A program made the position numbers and the translations under genes. A DNA stretch of 64,000 nt from Cordia subcordata (taxonomy: Eukaryota; Streptophyta; Magnoliopsida; Boraginales; Cordiaceae): assembly GCA_028554755.1 (NCBI GenBank), contig JAPTOF010000025.1:7117501-7181500 (forward strand). Direction: 5' to 3'. Each line of letters starts with the position of its first letter. Within the stretch, counting starts at the first letter, position 1. The notes under the pieces are model-generated. The model worked only from the letters and a program-made list of their open reading frames with translations. It was not told the origin of the DNA and searched no databases. Positions 35,236 to 45,970 of this stretch are shown piece by piece.

Positions 35236-37010
35236 TGATGTGTTAGTTTTGTTTGTGCTCATGCATTGCATATATATACTTGTTCTAAGGTGTTTTGAGC
35301 TTCATTTATTGTATTAGTATAACATTTAGGTTACACCTATGAATATTAGGGTTTCCATGTTCATAGTTGCAGTTAGAACTTAAATGCTACACTAATGCGC
35401 ATTTGTTGCTTGTTTTAAGTGAGATTCGGAGAGATGGTTGGACTTTGATTAGTGGTATTTAGGATGTGGATTAATTCAAAGGTGTTTGGGACTTGAACAA
35501 GGCTTGGAAGATGCATTTGGAAGTGGTCGGGCGAAGAAAGGAGCGACCGAGGCGAAACAGAGCGCAATGGGAGTTAAATTTGGAGCTTACAACAAAGAAG
35601 GACATGGACAAATTTTGGATATGCTTTAGGGTGCAAAAGATGGCTTGGGAGATCCCTAGAAGCGGTACAAAGCCATAGAAAAATGGTGCGTGAATCAGAG
35701 CCAAAACGAGCAAGATATGACATTTTACTGTTAAGATCGATTGACCTCTTCCGGTCGACCGGCCAGATCAGAATCTAGGCCAATAGGCCAGTCGACTTAG
35801 CCCTAAAGCTAGTCGACCGGCTGGTCCCCCGGCCCTGCGCGTTGATGGCTCTATTTAAGCCATTTTCAGCAACTTTTGAGGGGGAACACCAACCTTTTCA
35901 CAAACCCATTTTCCTAAACCCCAAATCCACTTAAAACCCACCTCACACACTCAATCTCATATCAATTCCATCCATAAACAAGCTTGGATTTGAAGATCAA
36001 ACAAGGATTTTGAGGGTTTTGGAGCAAAATTTGTAAAGAGCAAGCAAGGATAATGAGAGACCTTTACATTCTTCTCTTTATTTTTGTATATACTATGTTA
36101 AATTAGCTCTAGATTAGGGATAATTGCTATTTTGTAACTGGTTAAAGATTTTAACACTTGTTTTGAAATATTGATGCTTGTTACGTACATGCTTTGTTCT
36201 TATATTCTTATTGCTTGAAATTGAACGTGTCAAGGTGTTTGATGAAACGCCTCTATGAGTTAGCATGTGTAATTTGTGCTTAGATACTAATACTAGTGGC
36301 CTCACCTTAGCCTTAATCTATGCTAATGGCATGAGCCCTGCTTGCAACTATATTTGTGTTGATCAATTGTGTTATTAATGCCTTTAATATAGTAGGTAAT
36401 CACCTCTAGCATGAAACATGGCTAAAAGGGTACCATTATCACTTACTTGACCTGGGGACTTAATCTTTAGTTTGAAACATAGATAAAAGGATAGACTTCC
36501 TATTAGGACATTAATCGACACCCAAGGGACTTAAAATAGATCTAAAAGCTAGAGCCAGCTAGGACAAACCTGTACTTCTAATTGGGCCTAGTTAAGGATA
36601 GGGTTGCATCAATAGTTAGATGTGGTAACTTTAGTAAACTAAGCTCGCTATTAGAGTAAACGGACCATCAATAGCTTCAAAACAAGGTTAGGAACCCAAA
36701 TCTATTCCAGAAGAGCAATAACCCCTAAGTTCTCCCAAACCCTTGTAAATCTTCACTTCCATAGCTTGTTTATACCACCATTCTCGTTAGTTAGGTTTAT
36801 TTTCCTTTAGTTTAGGTTTAAATCAGAGCTCTAATCAATCCAAAAATCCTAACAAGAATAGGTAGGGCCACATGTAGCTAGTATAGGACACACTTTTACT
36901 TAGACCCACACACTGAGATAGCCTCCCCGTGGACATAACCCCGTACTCGTACACACTATACTACCGCGAACTGTGCGCTTGTCGGTAATGCTCTTAAAGG
37001 TTTACGATCA
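35236..37010 (+). repeat. 3' LTR of the Athila-like element
   Basis: Runs from TGATGTGTTAGTTTTG to TTTACGATCA, 1775 bp. It keeps the CTATTTAAG promoter (35851-35859) that the 5' LTR lost, and has two exact TCGACCGGC words (about 35755 and 35813). The CATCA duplication follows at 37011-37015. Confidence 0.87.
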
Positions 37011-37070
37011 CATCATATCCATAACCATTACCATCTTTGTACATCAAAAAATTCTCAGTCCTTTGCATAA

Positions 37071-38459
37071 ATGGCACCCCCAAGAAGAGCAACTGGAGCA
37101 GAATGAAGCAAAAGGGCTAGGCACGATTCTCCACCACCAAATCCGGACCACAGCGAGGTACCATTGATTCTCAAAACATTATGTATGGAAAATATTTAGT
37201 TGATGAAGATCTAGAAGAAACTAGGCTATAGAATTCTTCAATTTTCAAGAATGGAGTATGTTTGTGCATTTGAATTGCAATGTCCATGAAAGAATGGTTA
37301 AGGAATTCTACAAGAACTTGAGAGTGTTAAATACCCATTCCATGCATATAGAAAGCAAAGTAAATGGAAAAACCTTTGAGATTATAGAAATGGATCTTAC
37401 AGTCATTTTTGGATATCCTTGGTCATCAAATGGTGAATATAGTGCCCAAGATTGGCCAGTGGTTGATAAAGAAATTATGAGTGAAGTAGTAAAATTTATT
37501 TGGAAAGGAATTGATTCTATCCCCATTCGAAACATCACACCCAACCATATGCAGCTTGCACCCAGAGAAAGAATAATACTATGAATTATAAGTGAAGTTA
37601 TAATTTGTCAAAAGACAAATGATAGTAGGATAAATCACATGGAGGCATACATTTTGTACATTCTTTATCACAACATTCATTTGAATTTAGCATCCATCAT
37701 GTTGCGTCAGATGGTTCATGTATGTGGTAACGATCATGATAGTAAGAAATTGGTTTAACCCCACAAGCTCGCCTATGAAATGGTTCTTACTCTTATATTT
37801 CATCACTTTGCTGTATCTTTTGATAAGGCTCCCACTAAATTTTCTTAGAAGTTTGATATTCTTTACATTCACGGAATAGGAATATATTGGTATAACGGAG
37901 AATCAATTGAGAGGGCACAATATGCAGAACTAGATCCCTATATTAGGAACTTGATTAGGTAGTGAACAAAGGACGGGACTACTTTCTCCAATCTGGTTAT
38001 GGGTCCTAAGGCACCTCAAAAAAGATAAAGTGCAAGCTACTATGGAAGCCACGTAAGAGGATGAACAAGCTGAGCAACGAGAAGTTGATATTGATGACCC
38101 TATTGACGAGCATGATGCTAGGACACACTTTACTCAGGAGGAGATTTGAAGGGCCATGCTTGCATCTTCAAAGACTTGGCATGTCAAGAAAATTAGAAGA
38201 GAGGTGATGTGTAGAGGAGTAGGCTCGAGTTTGGTAGCACAAAGAGAAGGTTCTAGTACTCAAGTAGATGAGCCATCTGTACTTGCTCAGATTCTATCTT
38301 AGTTGCAGACTTTAAACACTAGTATGGAGCAAATGCACAAAAATCAGGAAGAGACCAATACTACTTTGGGCCTAATGAACACAAGATTGGGAAAGGTTGG
38401 GAATTCACAAGAAGAGATCAGGTCTGATTTGGCAAAATATTTTAAGGATCGTGACGCTT
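37071..38459 (+). pseudogene. Extra sense ORF (plant transposon-protein domain type), copia #2
   Basis: ATG 37071 opens with MAPPRRATGAE and a proline/basic segment, with stops soon after. After a frameshift near 37253, the best part (37258-37584) reads MFVHLNCNVHERMVKEFYKNL then NGKTFEIIEMDLTVIFGYP. The frame continues with YILYILYHNIHLNLASIML and a C-terminal acidic, probably coiled-coil part with QLQTLNTSMEQMHKNQEE-like sequence (about 38300-38360). Same place and same domain type as the ORF at 5526 in element #1. Function unknown. Confidence 0.62.
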
Positions 38460-38950
38460 GATTCTTCGGGGCATCACCATTTTGAAAAACATGTCGCTTA
38501 TTTTAGCATTTAGCATTTCAAACCTCTTGCACTGCACGTCATTTTCATTCTCATCTTAGTTTAGCTTATAGATGATGGTATGTGATTTTATGGTATTTTG
38601 CTTTTCAAGATTCCTTCAATTACTTTGGTATCTTGTCCCTTATGCTTTCCTTATTTTTTATGATGCCAAAGGGGAAGAAGATATATGATATGATGCTATA
38701 TTAGATGTGTATGCTATGCTATATGCTTGACCAGACTTGAGATGTAGACTTGAGATGTTTCGATAGTATGAATGATTCTTAGTTGTACATACATAAATTG
38801 AAGTTGAAAGGGGGAGTAACCTTGGGTAACTTTGTTAAATTCCTTATAGTTGGTACTTGAAATATCTATATGTGGTTGGATTGAGAGAGAGTCAAATTTT
38901 TGAATTTCATTTGCTAGGAATAATTTGTGATCATTAAAAAGGGGAGCGAT
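38460..38950 (+). other. 3' untranslated spacer and purine tract, copia #2
   Basis: Non-coding. Contains AAAGGGGAAGAAG (about 38668) and AAAGGGGGAG (about 38807) runs and ends in AAAAAGGGGAGCGAT directly before the LTR, the likely polypurine tract. Same organisation as 6941-7459 in element #1. Confidence 0.6.
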
Positions 38951-40328
38951 TGTTAGCTTAATATTGATTTTATATTGTTTTGATGATGCAAATTATAGTT
39001 AATGAATTACTAATTTTACTTTGAGCTTGTTGAGCATATCCTTAAGTTAGGTGGTTGAAGATGAGCCAAGATTAAGAGCATAAGAAGAATTCATCAAAAA
39101 TAGCTTAAGTTATTCAAGACAAGAAAAGTTCAAGATAGAAGAAAACCGTGAAGTCATAAGGAGGAGACGAGGAGACATAAAGCGTATCGGCTCATGTGCT
39201 CTCTTGTGAATGCCTTAGAGTACTCTATTATAGCTCTCTCATGATTTCATTGTATTACATTCGTCTATCACTTCTTTTAAACTTGGGTATAACATATCTT
39301 GATTGCAAAATTCATTTCAAAAAGCCTTAAACTATTTATAAAATCCCTTGCTATGTCTCAAAAAAGGATTTACAATCTCTTTGAAGTGTTTTCACATTGT
39401 CTCACTACCTTAGTATCAAAGAGAATTACAAAATGGTGCTTAAAGTGCTTGAAATTGAAACTTACTGGACATAGTCAGACTCTAAACCCGCCGCACGTCC
39501 TAACACCTCTGAGTCTGGGTTTTCAAATTGGGTTTCTGACCAAGGCCAGACCCTAGACCGATCGACTAGCCTAGTGACCGACCTTAGTCAGTAAGCTTGG
39601 GGGACAAGGACGGTCGCACCCCCAGTCGACTGACCCCGACTTTGCAGCATTAAATGTCATAGCCATTTATACTCGTTGAAGCCACTTTTTCTTCCCTAAT
39701 TTCACCTATCTTGCCCTAAATCTTCAAAATCTCTTTAAATACACTTCAATAGTATTCAATACATCATATCCAAGCTTGAAAATATCTTCATCATCATTCA
39801 TTGCTTAGAAGTCTTGTGCTAAAATTTGCTATACTCTTGAGCATTCAAGAACAATCATTTACTACACTTTCTTATTTAAGCCTTATACTATATTTATCAA
39901 TTACTCCTTAAATCTATTGTTATACACACACTCAAATAGCAAGGAAATCTTCAAAGATTAATTTCTTAAGCTAAAGAGAGTGCAAGGGAATCCTAAAGAG
40001 TAGGGACGCTTAGGTTCTTTGAAGATTGGCTTCAAAGGGTTGTATTGCTTGGTTTATACTTCACCAAGTATTGAAGAAGCATCCATATTAAAGGTGTTGA
40101 AGTCCTAAAGGGAACATCCTTAAGCGGTGGACGTAGGCAAAGCCAAGCCACCTAAAAATCATTTGTTTTATTCTTCCTTATCTCTAATTTACATTACTTG
40201 CTATTATTGATTTCTTGGTTTTTGTGTAATTGCCTAAAAGAATTTGTTAGTATTACTTTATAAATTTTTAATTGTGAAAATCATTCAATATCTTAATTCA
40301 TCCCCCTCTTAAGATATTTTCCCCGACA
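38951..40328 (+). repeat. 3' LTR of SIRE-like copia #2
   Basis: Begins TGTTAGCTTAATATTG after the purine tract and ends TTCCCCGACA, 1378 bp. Its last 917 bp match the 5' LTR remnant. It has a GATCGACTAG/CAGTCGACTG word cluster (about 39558-39627) and a TTTAAATA promoter-like site (about 39733). The flanking duplication cannot be tested because the 5' LTR is truncated. Confidence 0.8.
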
Positions 40329-40494
40329 AACTTCAATGTACTCTCATTCGTCTGCTTTCAAGGTTTTCTTTACTATGACAAGGCTTTCATCTTATTGCCT
40401 AGGTACACAATTTGCTCTTGTCATTCTCTCTTTTTCTTCGTTAATTTTGTTTTTCATTTGCTTTCTTATGTGTCTTTCAACTGCCCATACGAAA

Positions 40495-42683
40495 ATGTCT
40501 GATATTCCTCAGAATAAGGAGGATAGTGCTTTGCTTTCTAGCCCTAAATAAACAAAGTTGAACCCTAGGAATCCCTTTTACACAGTAGATTGTCTTGATA
40601 TGCTTGGTGGCTCAAACTCTCCTTTGTTTAATATCCCTAATTCTCTTAACAAAGTTTCCTTTCAAACCTTCGGTGAGGACTATTCCTTGAACCCTTTATA
40701 GGAGGCATTTCTCAGGGCCAGAGTTGATTTGGAGATGGATATCGATTTGAATGCTACTTTTGACAAGGTTGAGGAAAATGTTAAAGTTGCCCTTGGATAA
40801 TTGGGTGGCGCAGGATAGTGGGGCCTTTTAGAGTGTTGAAGTGGCTGAACCTGTTGATGCAGACGCTTTTATTGCTGAGGCCAATAATGAAGAGGCCCAT
40901 GGTGTTGCAGATGAGAGAGGTGAGAGACCTTTTAACTACTTAGTCTAAAGGCTGAGCACTGACCTTTTCCAAAGTATCATTTATTGCAGGGGAGTCCTAG
41001 GTGACAACGCCATTGGAACCCCAGCCCTAAATGACTATGCTTGCTTGGGTAAAGAGGGAAAGATAGCTTTTTATGAGGATTTCTTTGCCATAGGGTCGAG
41101 ACTATAGATTCTATAGTTTCTTTAAAATTATTTGAACTATTATGGGATATGCCCAAGTTAATTATGACCTAACATTTGGGCTGCCATCATCGAATGGTAT
41201 TCTTACTTTCTGGAGCACAATCATACTCCTATTCTAAATCTTTTCTAATACATGCATCAGTCAATGCAGAATAAAGAGTTTGAGTGTTACTACGTGATGG
41301 CTCGAAATCATCGAAAGGTGATAAAGGGAAATCCTTCATCCCACAAGGAGTGGCTTTATAAATATGCTTTTGTAACTTACTCTAGCCCCTCAGGTGTCAA
41401 TGTGGAATGGTCATAGTTAAATTCCCAGAGTCAGATTAGTAAAGAGTTGGACAAGGTTCTTGACCTTATAAAGAGGGAGATGAAAACTTTTAAGAAGTTA
41501 AAGAAAATGGGTAGGGGATTATACCTTAATCACCAAACTTTAGAGAAGATTAAGGCTTCAGGTCTTTATCTAGAGTTTCATCATTGGCCCTCTACCAAAG
41601 AGCAAGAGAGTTAGGAACTAAACCTTTTTTAACTCTTGAATTTTTGTATCGCATCCTTTACTTGTTTTTCTCACATTCTATTTATCTTGCAGCTATGGCA
41701 AGACAACAATGACCATCAATTAAAGAGCAACAGGAGTTGAGAAGTATGCTTCAGGCTCCTCACCAAGGTCAGTAAAGTCAAAGGGACCCAAATCACTTGC
41801 CAATTAGGCAAAGGGGCCAAGAAATGTCAAAGACGCTGGAAGTAGGGCATAGTTATTCATGAGGGGTGATCTATCTCTTGGCCAATTTAGGACTACGATT
41901 GGAGCTCGAAACGGCCTATCAAGGCTATTGAAGAGATGTTCGATAATTCAGACTCTCAGCTATTGACTAGGAGAAAGAGGTTATTGTGAGGGCATCCACG
42001 AATAACAGTGCTGAGTTCTCTAGGGCCACGGAGAATCGTGGGCAAGGTTTGGGCTCCAGAGTTAAACCGAAGATACCCTTGGTAGACATCAAGAAAGGTG
42101 GCAGACGTCTATTTGTCCCTATAACTCTTGTCAAGACTTCAGCCGTCTATCTTTTAGCGGTGTCCTCCAAAGATTGAGTGAATCCTTAGTCTCTATGTTT
42201 TTTTTCACTATTTTGCTATCAAAACACTTTCCCTATTGTCCTTTGTTTCATTGTTAATTTTTCCTTCATCAAGTCAAGGTGATCCTTAAAGAAGCCCTTG
42301 AACATCTCCACACCATGAGGGTGAGTATGAATGACGTAGCTGGCCACGATCTAGATAATTTCTCTACCAAATCCCCATAGATGTAAAAGCTGAAAGATGA
42401 AATGGAGAGGCTCAAGTCTTATATGAAGAAAGCCCATAAGGGCACAACGTAGAGGTGAAGGAGTTGAAAGATTAGCATAAGGTAGAGGTTGGTAAGAAGG
42501 AAGAGTTGATTGATGCTTTAAAGTGATTAATTGACCGACAAGAGAATGCTCTTGCTACAAAGAATAATGAGCTGATGAAGCTCGAGGTGGATAGAGATAC
42601 TACCAATCAGGCTCATTAGAAAGGTACCCTCTACATTTAATCACTTGAAGACTAGGTGAAGGATGCTACTATGACTTTCAAGG
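40495..42683 (+). pseudogene. Antisense accessory ORF of Tat-like #2, N-terminal part
   Basis: ATG 40495 starts MSDIPQNKEDSALLSSPK, stop, then in frame TKLNPRNPFYTVDCLDMLG. The middle (about 41270-41610) reads FECYYVMARNHRKVIKG, HKEWLYKYAFVTYSSPSG and ISKELDKVLDLIKREMKTFKKLKKMG, like the folded domain of Tat antisense ORFs. Further on is a coiled coil: LKDEMERLKSYMKKAH and KEELIDALK...IDRQENALATKNNELMKLEVD (about 42390-42600), then KDATMTFK at 42661-42683, where copia #3 enters. Its reading resumes at 52888. Many stops and frameshifts. Confidence 0.65.
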
Positions 42684-42699
42684 TGAAGAAAGATATAAA

Positions 42700-43850
42700 A
42701 GTCTCTTCATAGTCTATTCTGTCCTATTATGTATACCCCTTTGCCACCAATCTCTCTCAATTGTGCCATTAGCCTTTTTCTTGATTTTGAGAACCCACTT
42801 GTTCCCAATTGTTTTGTGTCCTTCTAGGAGGTCAACTAGTTCCCAAACTTTGTTGGTCCTCATAGATCCCATCTCTTCTTCCATTTCCTTTATCTATTTG
42901 TCCTTAAAAGAGGATGAAAGAGCCTCTTTCATGTTATTTGGCTTATCTATTTGTTGAAGAAGCACTATAAAGAGTTCACTACCTTCAATCTTAAATCGTT
43001 GGCGAAGAATTCTTTTCCTAGAACCACGTCTCAATTGTGATTCATCAAACCTTACTTCGTTGTTCCCATTTGGATCAACTTGGCTCCTACTTAAATCAGG
43101 AGCATTGATCTTGCTCCCACTTGAGACAAGGTCCATTTGGTCACTCCCACTTAGAGCAATGAGATCACTTTCATTCGCAACTAATGATGAAGGATTTTGC
43201 TGATGAGAAGCCAATTCATCCTCTGTTAAAATCCTCCCACTCGAATAAAATGGTCCCTGTTTGTCCTGATTCTCTACCCCAAATAAGGATAGGTCTTGAC
43301 CTATCACTCCCTTCTTTGGAAATTCAGTCTCTAAAAATGTGACATCTCAGGATTTGAATTTAGTTACACTCCCACTATCTTGCTGACGTAGAAACACATA
43401 ACCTTTTGAGGTTTCTGAGTATCTACGAAAGATAGTCTATTTTCTCTCTAGCCCAACTTACCATACTCGTGAGAGGAATCATGTATATAGGCAGCAAATC
43501 CCTAAGGTTTCAAAACACTTAGGTCGGGTTGTCTCCCAGTCCATAACTCATATGAAGTAGTTGTAACTAATTTGGGAGGCACATGATTAAGCATATAGGC
43601 TACGGTCAGCAAAACATCTTCCCAATAGGAGATAGGCAATTGAGCCTGTGCCATCATAGACCTAACCATCTTAAGAAACATCCTATTTCTTCTTTCCACA
43701 ACACCATTTTGTTATGGAGTGTTGGGAAAGGTCAACTGATGAACTATACCCTTTTCATCACACATCTCATTAAATTGGGCCGATAAATATTCACGACTTC
43801 GATCTGTTTGAAGAGATTTTATCTTTCGATCTAATTGATTCTCCACTAAG
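42700..43850 (-). pseudogene. pol: Integrase C-terminal half and start of RT, copia #3
   Basis: Minus strand from 43850: the segment after the second catalytic Asp, then TPQQNGVVERRNRMFLKMV (Glu present, with a stop nearby), SYWEDVLLTVAYMLNHVPP and SYELWTGRQPDLSVLKP (43502-43699). Next the Ser/Asn-rich linker with LRRGSRKRILRQRF (42894-43307), then the RT start WELVDLLEGHKTIGNKWVLKIKKK (about 42780-42850), LVAKGYT and RIDYEETF (about 42700-42760). It stops there, fused to the LTR remnant. Confidence 0.82.
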
Positions 43851-43855
43851 CTCAC

Positions 43856-44214
43856 TGTTGAATGTGGTCCGAATTCTTGGACAACAAGAATAGCAAATTT
43901 CTTTTCAGTCCTTTTCCTTGTAGTATACTGTTTCCTTTTCCTAGTAGTATATTGTTTCCTTATCCTTATAGAATATGGATTAGGATACTTGTGTACTATA
44001 AATAGGGGCTAGGACATTGTATTAGGTACCTTAGGGCCATACCCCTTGTGGGGTGTAGGGTGAGAGAAACCAGAGTGAAAGCTTTGTAGTATTCGAGATC
44101 AATAATAATTTATTCTTTGCTGCCCGTGGAAGTAGGCTTTAAAGCCGAACCACATAATTCTCCTGTGTCCATTTTTTTTCTCGTATTCTTCGTGTTTGCA
44201 TGTTTTCCCCAACA
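43856..44214 (+). repeat. 5' LTR of copia #4
   Basis: 359 bp, TGTTGAATG to CCCCAACA, with 5-bp inverted ends TGTTG/CAACA. TATAAATA promoter at 43997-44004. A TAGTATACTGTTTCC-type 24-bp unit is tandemly doubled at 43921-43968; the 3' LTR has a single copy. Confidence 0.93.
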
Positions 44215-44217
44215 AAC

Positions 44218-44230
44218 TGGTATCAGAGCT
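44218..44230 (+). promoter_or_regulatory. Primer-binding site of copia #4
   Basis: TGGTATCAGAGCT begins three bases after the LTR end and matches the complement of the initiator tRNA-Met 3' end, the usual primer for copia minus-strand synthesis. Confidence 0.9.
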
Positions 44231-45100
44231 TAGGTATTAATCTGCTGCTTGAGGGAAAAAGGAAAAATCAAAACTCACTGTGAAACCAAAATTTCTCAAA
44301 ACCAAACGGTTCCTAACCAAACAAAGGTCTTTATTCGACGAAGAGTGCTCCGATGCTGTCTACGTTGAGCATTGGTGGCTGGAGTGGAAGCTTGCGTCAA
44401 TGGGTCGTGGTTCGTGTTTAGGTTTGAAGAACAAGCGAAGAAGATAGAGTTCGCGTGCTCTTGAGGTTGGTTTTGGGTATTCAGATATTTTTTTTTTTTG
44501 GGAATAGGTTCAAGTCTGTAAAGCAGGTTTAGGGTTAGTAGGCTTTGGGTCTTTGGGTTTATTTGGATCGGGCCTGGGTAGTGGCCTTGTCCAACTTTGG
44601 CTAGGTCTGGGTCTTGGGTTAATTAATTTTTTACTGGACTTGGGTTCTAGGCTAGAAAAATAATAAATTTCTTTTTTGGGTTTGGGCTTAGTTTAGGCCA
44701 AAAGAATAAAAAAGGAATTTTTATTTGGGCTTAGATTTAGTCCTGAAACAAAAAAAAAAAAAAAAAGAGACCAGTTGACCTGTTTGACCGCGTTGACCGG
44801 GGTTTGACCAGGGTTGACTTTGACCGTTGACCATTAACTGAGGGTTGACTACGTTTGACCAGAGCCTTACCTTACTTTTTTTGACATGCTGAGTCTGTTT
44901 TTGGGCTCTATTTTTTTCCAGATTCTGCTCCGAAGTACGTGTTTAGGGACAGTGTTGACTTTGACCAACAGGTTTAACTTTGACCGATGTTGACCAAAGT
45001 TGACCGGGGGTATTCCTAAAGTTTAACGACGCGCTGAATCTGTTTTTGCGGTCTGTTGAGCCAAATTCTATCCCGAAGTGCGAGTTTTGTGCAAACGAAG
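44231..45100 (+). other. Leader of copia #4 with TTGAC array
   Basis: Untranslated leader of about 870 bp. The first half is G/T-rich with repeated TTTGGGTTTGGGC-like phrases. At 44775-45004 there are 15 TTGAC pentamers on the plus strand (W-box core), many as TTGACC or TTGACT. A phrase beginning GCTGAGTCTGTTTTTG (44888) recurs as GCTGAATCTGTTTTTG (45033), an imperfect tandem duplication with a period of about 145 bp. Gag starts at ATG 45101. Confidence 0.75.
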
Positions 45101-45970
45101 ATGTCTTCCAAAGGTGGAAAGTTTGAAATCAAGAAGTTTGACGGAAGAATGAGTTTCAGTCTATGGAGGATCAGATTCAAGGCATTTCTGACAATGCAAG
45201 GACTTTGGAAAGTCATTGAAGAAGTGATTCCGGAAAAGACGGAACCAGCAGCAAGAGAAGAACTCGAAGCGAAAGCCTTGAGTGCAATACATATGTCTAT
45301 GACAAATGAAGTATTGCTGGAGATTGCTGAGAAGACGACAACAGCAGTAAAGGCTTGGAATACTTTGGTGGAATTGTATGCATCTAAATCTCTCACCAAT
45401 CGCCTCTACTTTAAGAAGCGATTGTATCATCTTAGAATGAAAGAAGGTACGTCACTAAAGTAACACCTTGATGAGTCTACCTCTTGTTTTATTGCTTTGA
45501 AGGATGTGGGTGTTAAAAATGATGACGAAGACCAAGCTATGATTGTATTATGCTCCTTACCGCCTTCATATATGAACTTTGTAGACACTATGTTGTACGG
45601 GAGGGATAAAATTACATTTGAAATTGTGATTACTTCATTAAAATCGAAGGATCTTTAAACATATATTCCGGGACATAAGGAAGAAGTTCATGGGGAAGGT
45701 TTAGTGAGTTGAGGGAGATCAGAGAATAGAGGGGGATTTTTGGGTAGAAAGAAAAGCAAGTCAAGGTCAAAATCAAGAGCAAGGAAGCTACGCTGTTTCG
45801 AGTGTGGTGAAAAGGGTCATACTAAGAAAGAATGTCCAAAGCTGAAAAAGGGAAAGAAAAAGGTGAAAGATTCAGCTAATGTGGTAGAGAGTGCTGACAA
45901 TGATGGGGAGAACTCGAGTAGTACCGGGGAAGTTTTGACTTTTGACTGTGAGTGCATCACAGTGGCATAT
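45101..45970 (+). pseudogene. gag: Gag of Tork-like copia #4
   Basis: I choose ATG 45101 (MSSKGGKFEIKKFDG) over the upstream in-frame ATG because Tork-type Gag starts this way. The UBN2-type domain follows: SLWRIRFKAFLTMQGLWKV, AWNTLVELYASKSLTNRLY and LRMKEGTS. Stop TAA 45461 stands where Gln is usual; the frame goes on with HLDESTSCFIALKDVG and LCSLPPSYMNFVDTM. Two more stops lie near 45657 and 45709. A basic segment (KSKSRSKSRARK) and an intact CCHC knuckle (CFECGEKGHTKKEC, about 45800-45841) follow. A frameshift near 45960 separates it from pol. Confidence 0.88.

Larger units (their letters stand above)
28813..37010 (+). mobile_element. Athila-like gypsy element with gag and protease only, TSD CATCA
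   Basis: Two full LTRs (28813-30565 and 35236-37010) flank 4.67 kb. The insertion is bounded by a perfect CATCA duplication (28808-28812, 37011-37015). Inside are a decayed tRNA-Asp-type primer site, gag, a protease domain and about 1.6 kb of non-coding DNA ending in the GAGGACAAGCAAAGTTTAGG-type tract known from Athila 3' regions. No RT, RNase H or integrase motif appears in any frame, so it would need those proteins from a partner. Either a true non-autonomous family or one internally deleted copy. Confidence 0.88.
23262..40328 (+). mobile_element. SIRE-like Ty1/copia element #2, split by an Athila-like insertion
   Basis: Truncated 5' LTR (23262-24171), gag tail, pol (to 28412), extra sense ORF (37071-38459) and complete 3' LTR (38951-40328). 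An 8.2-kb Athila-like element (28813-37010) sits between pol and the extra ORF. Without the insertion the element is about 8.9 kb. The two LTRs align over about 900 bp from the AATCAAAGAGAATTAC phrase to the end. The first about 460 bp of the 5' LTR and everything between that LTR and the middle of gag are deleted. Confidence 0.85.
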
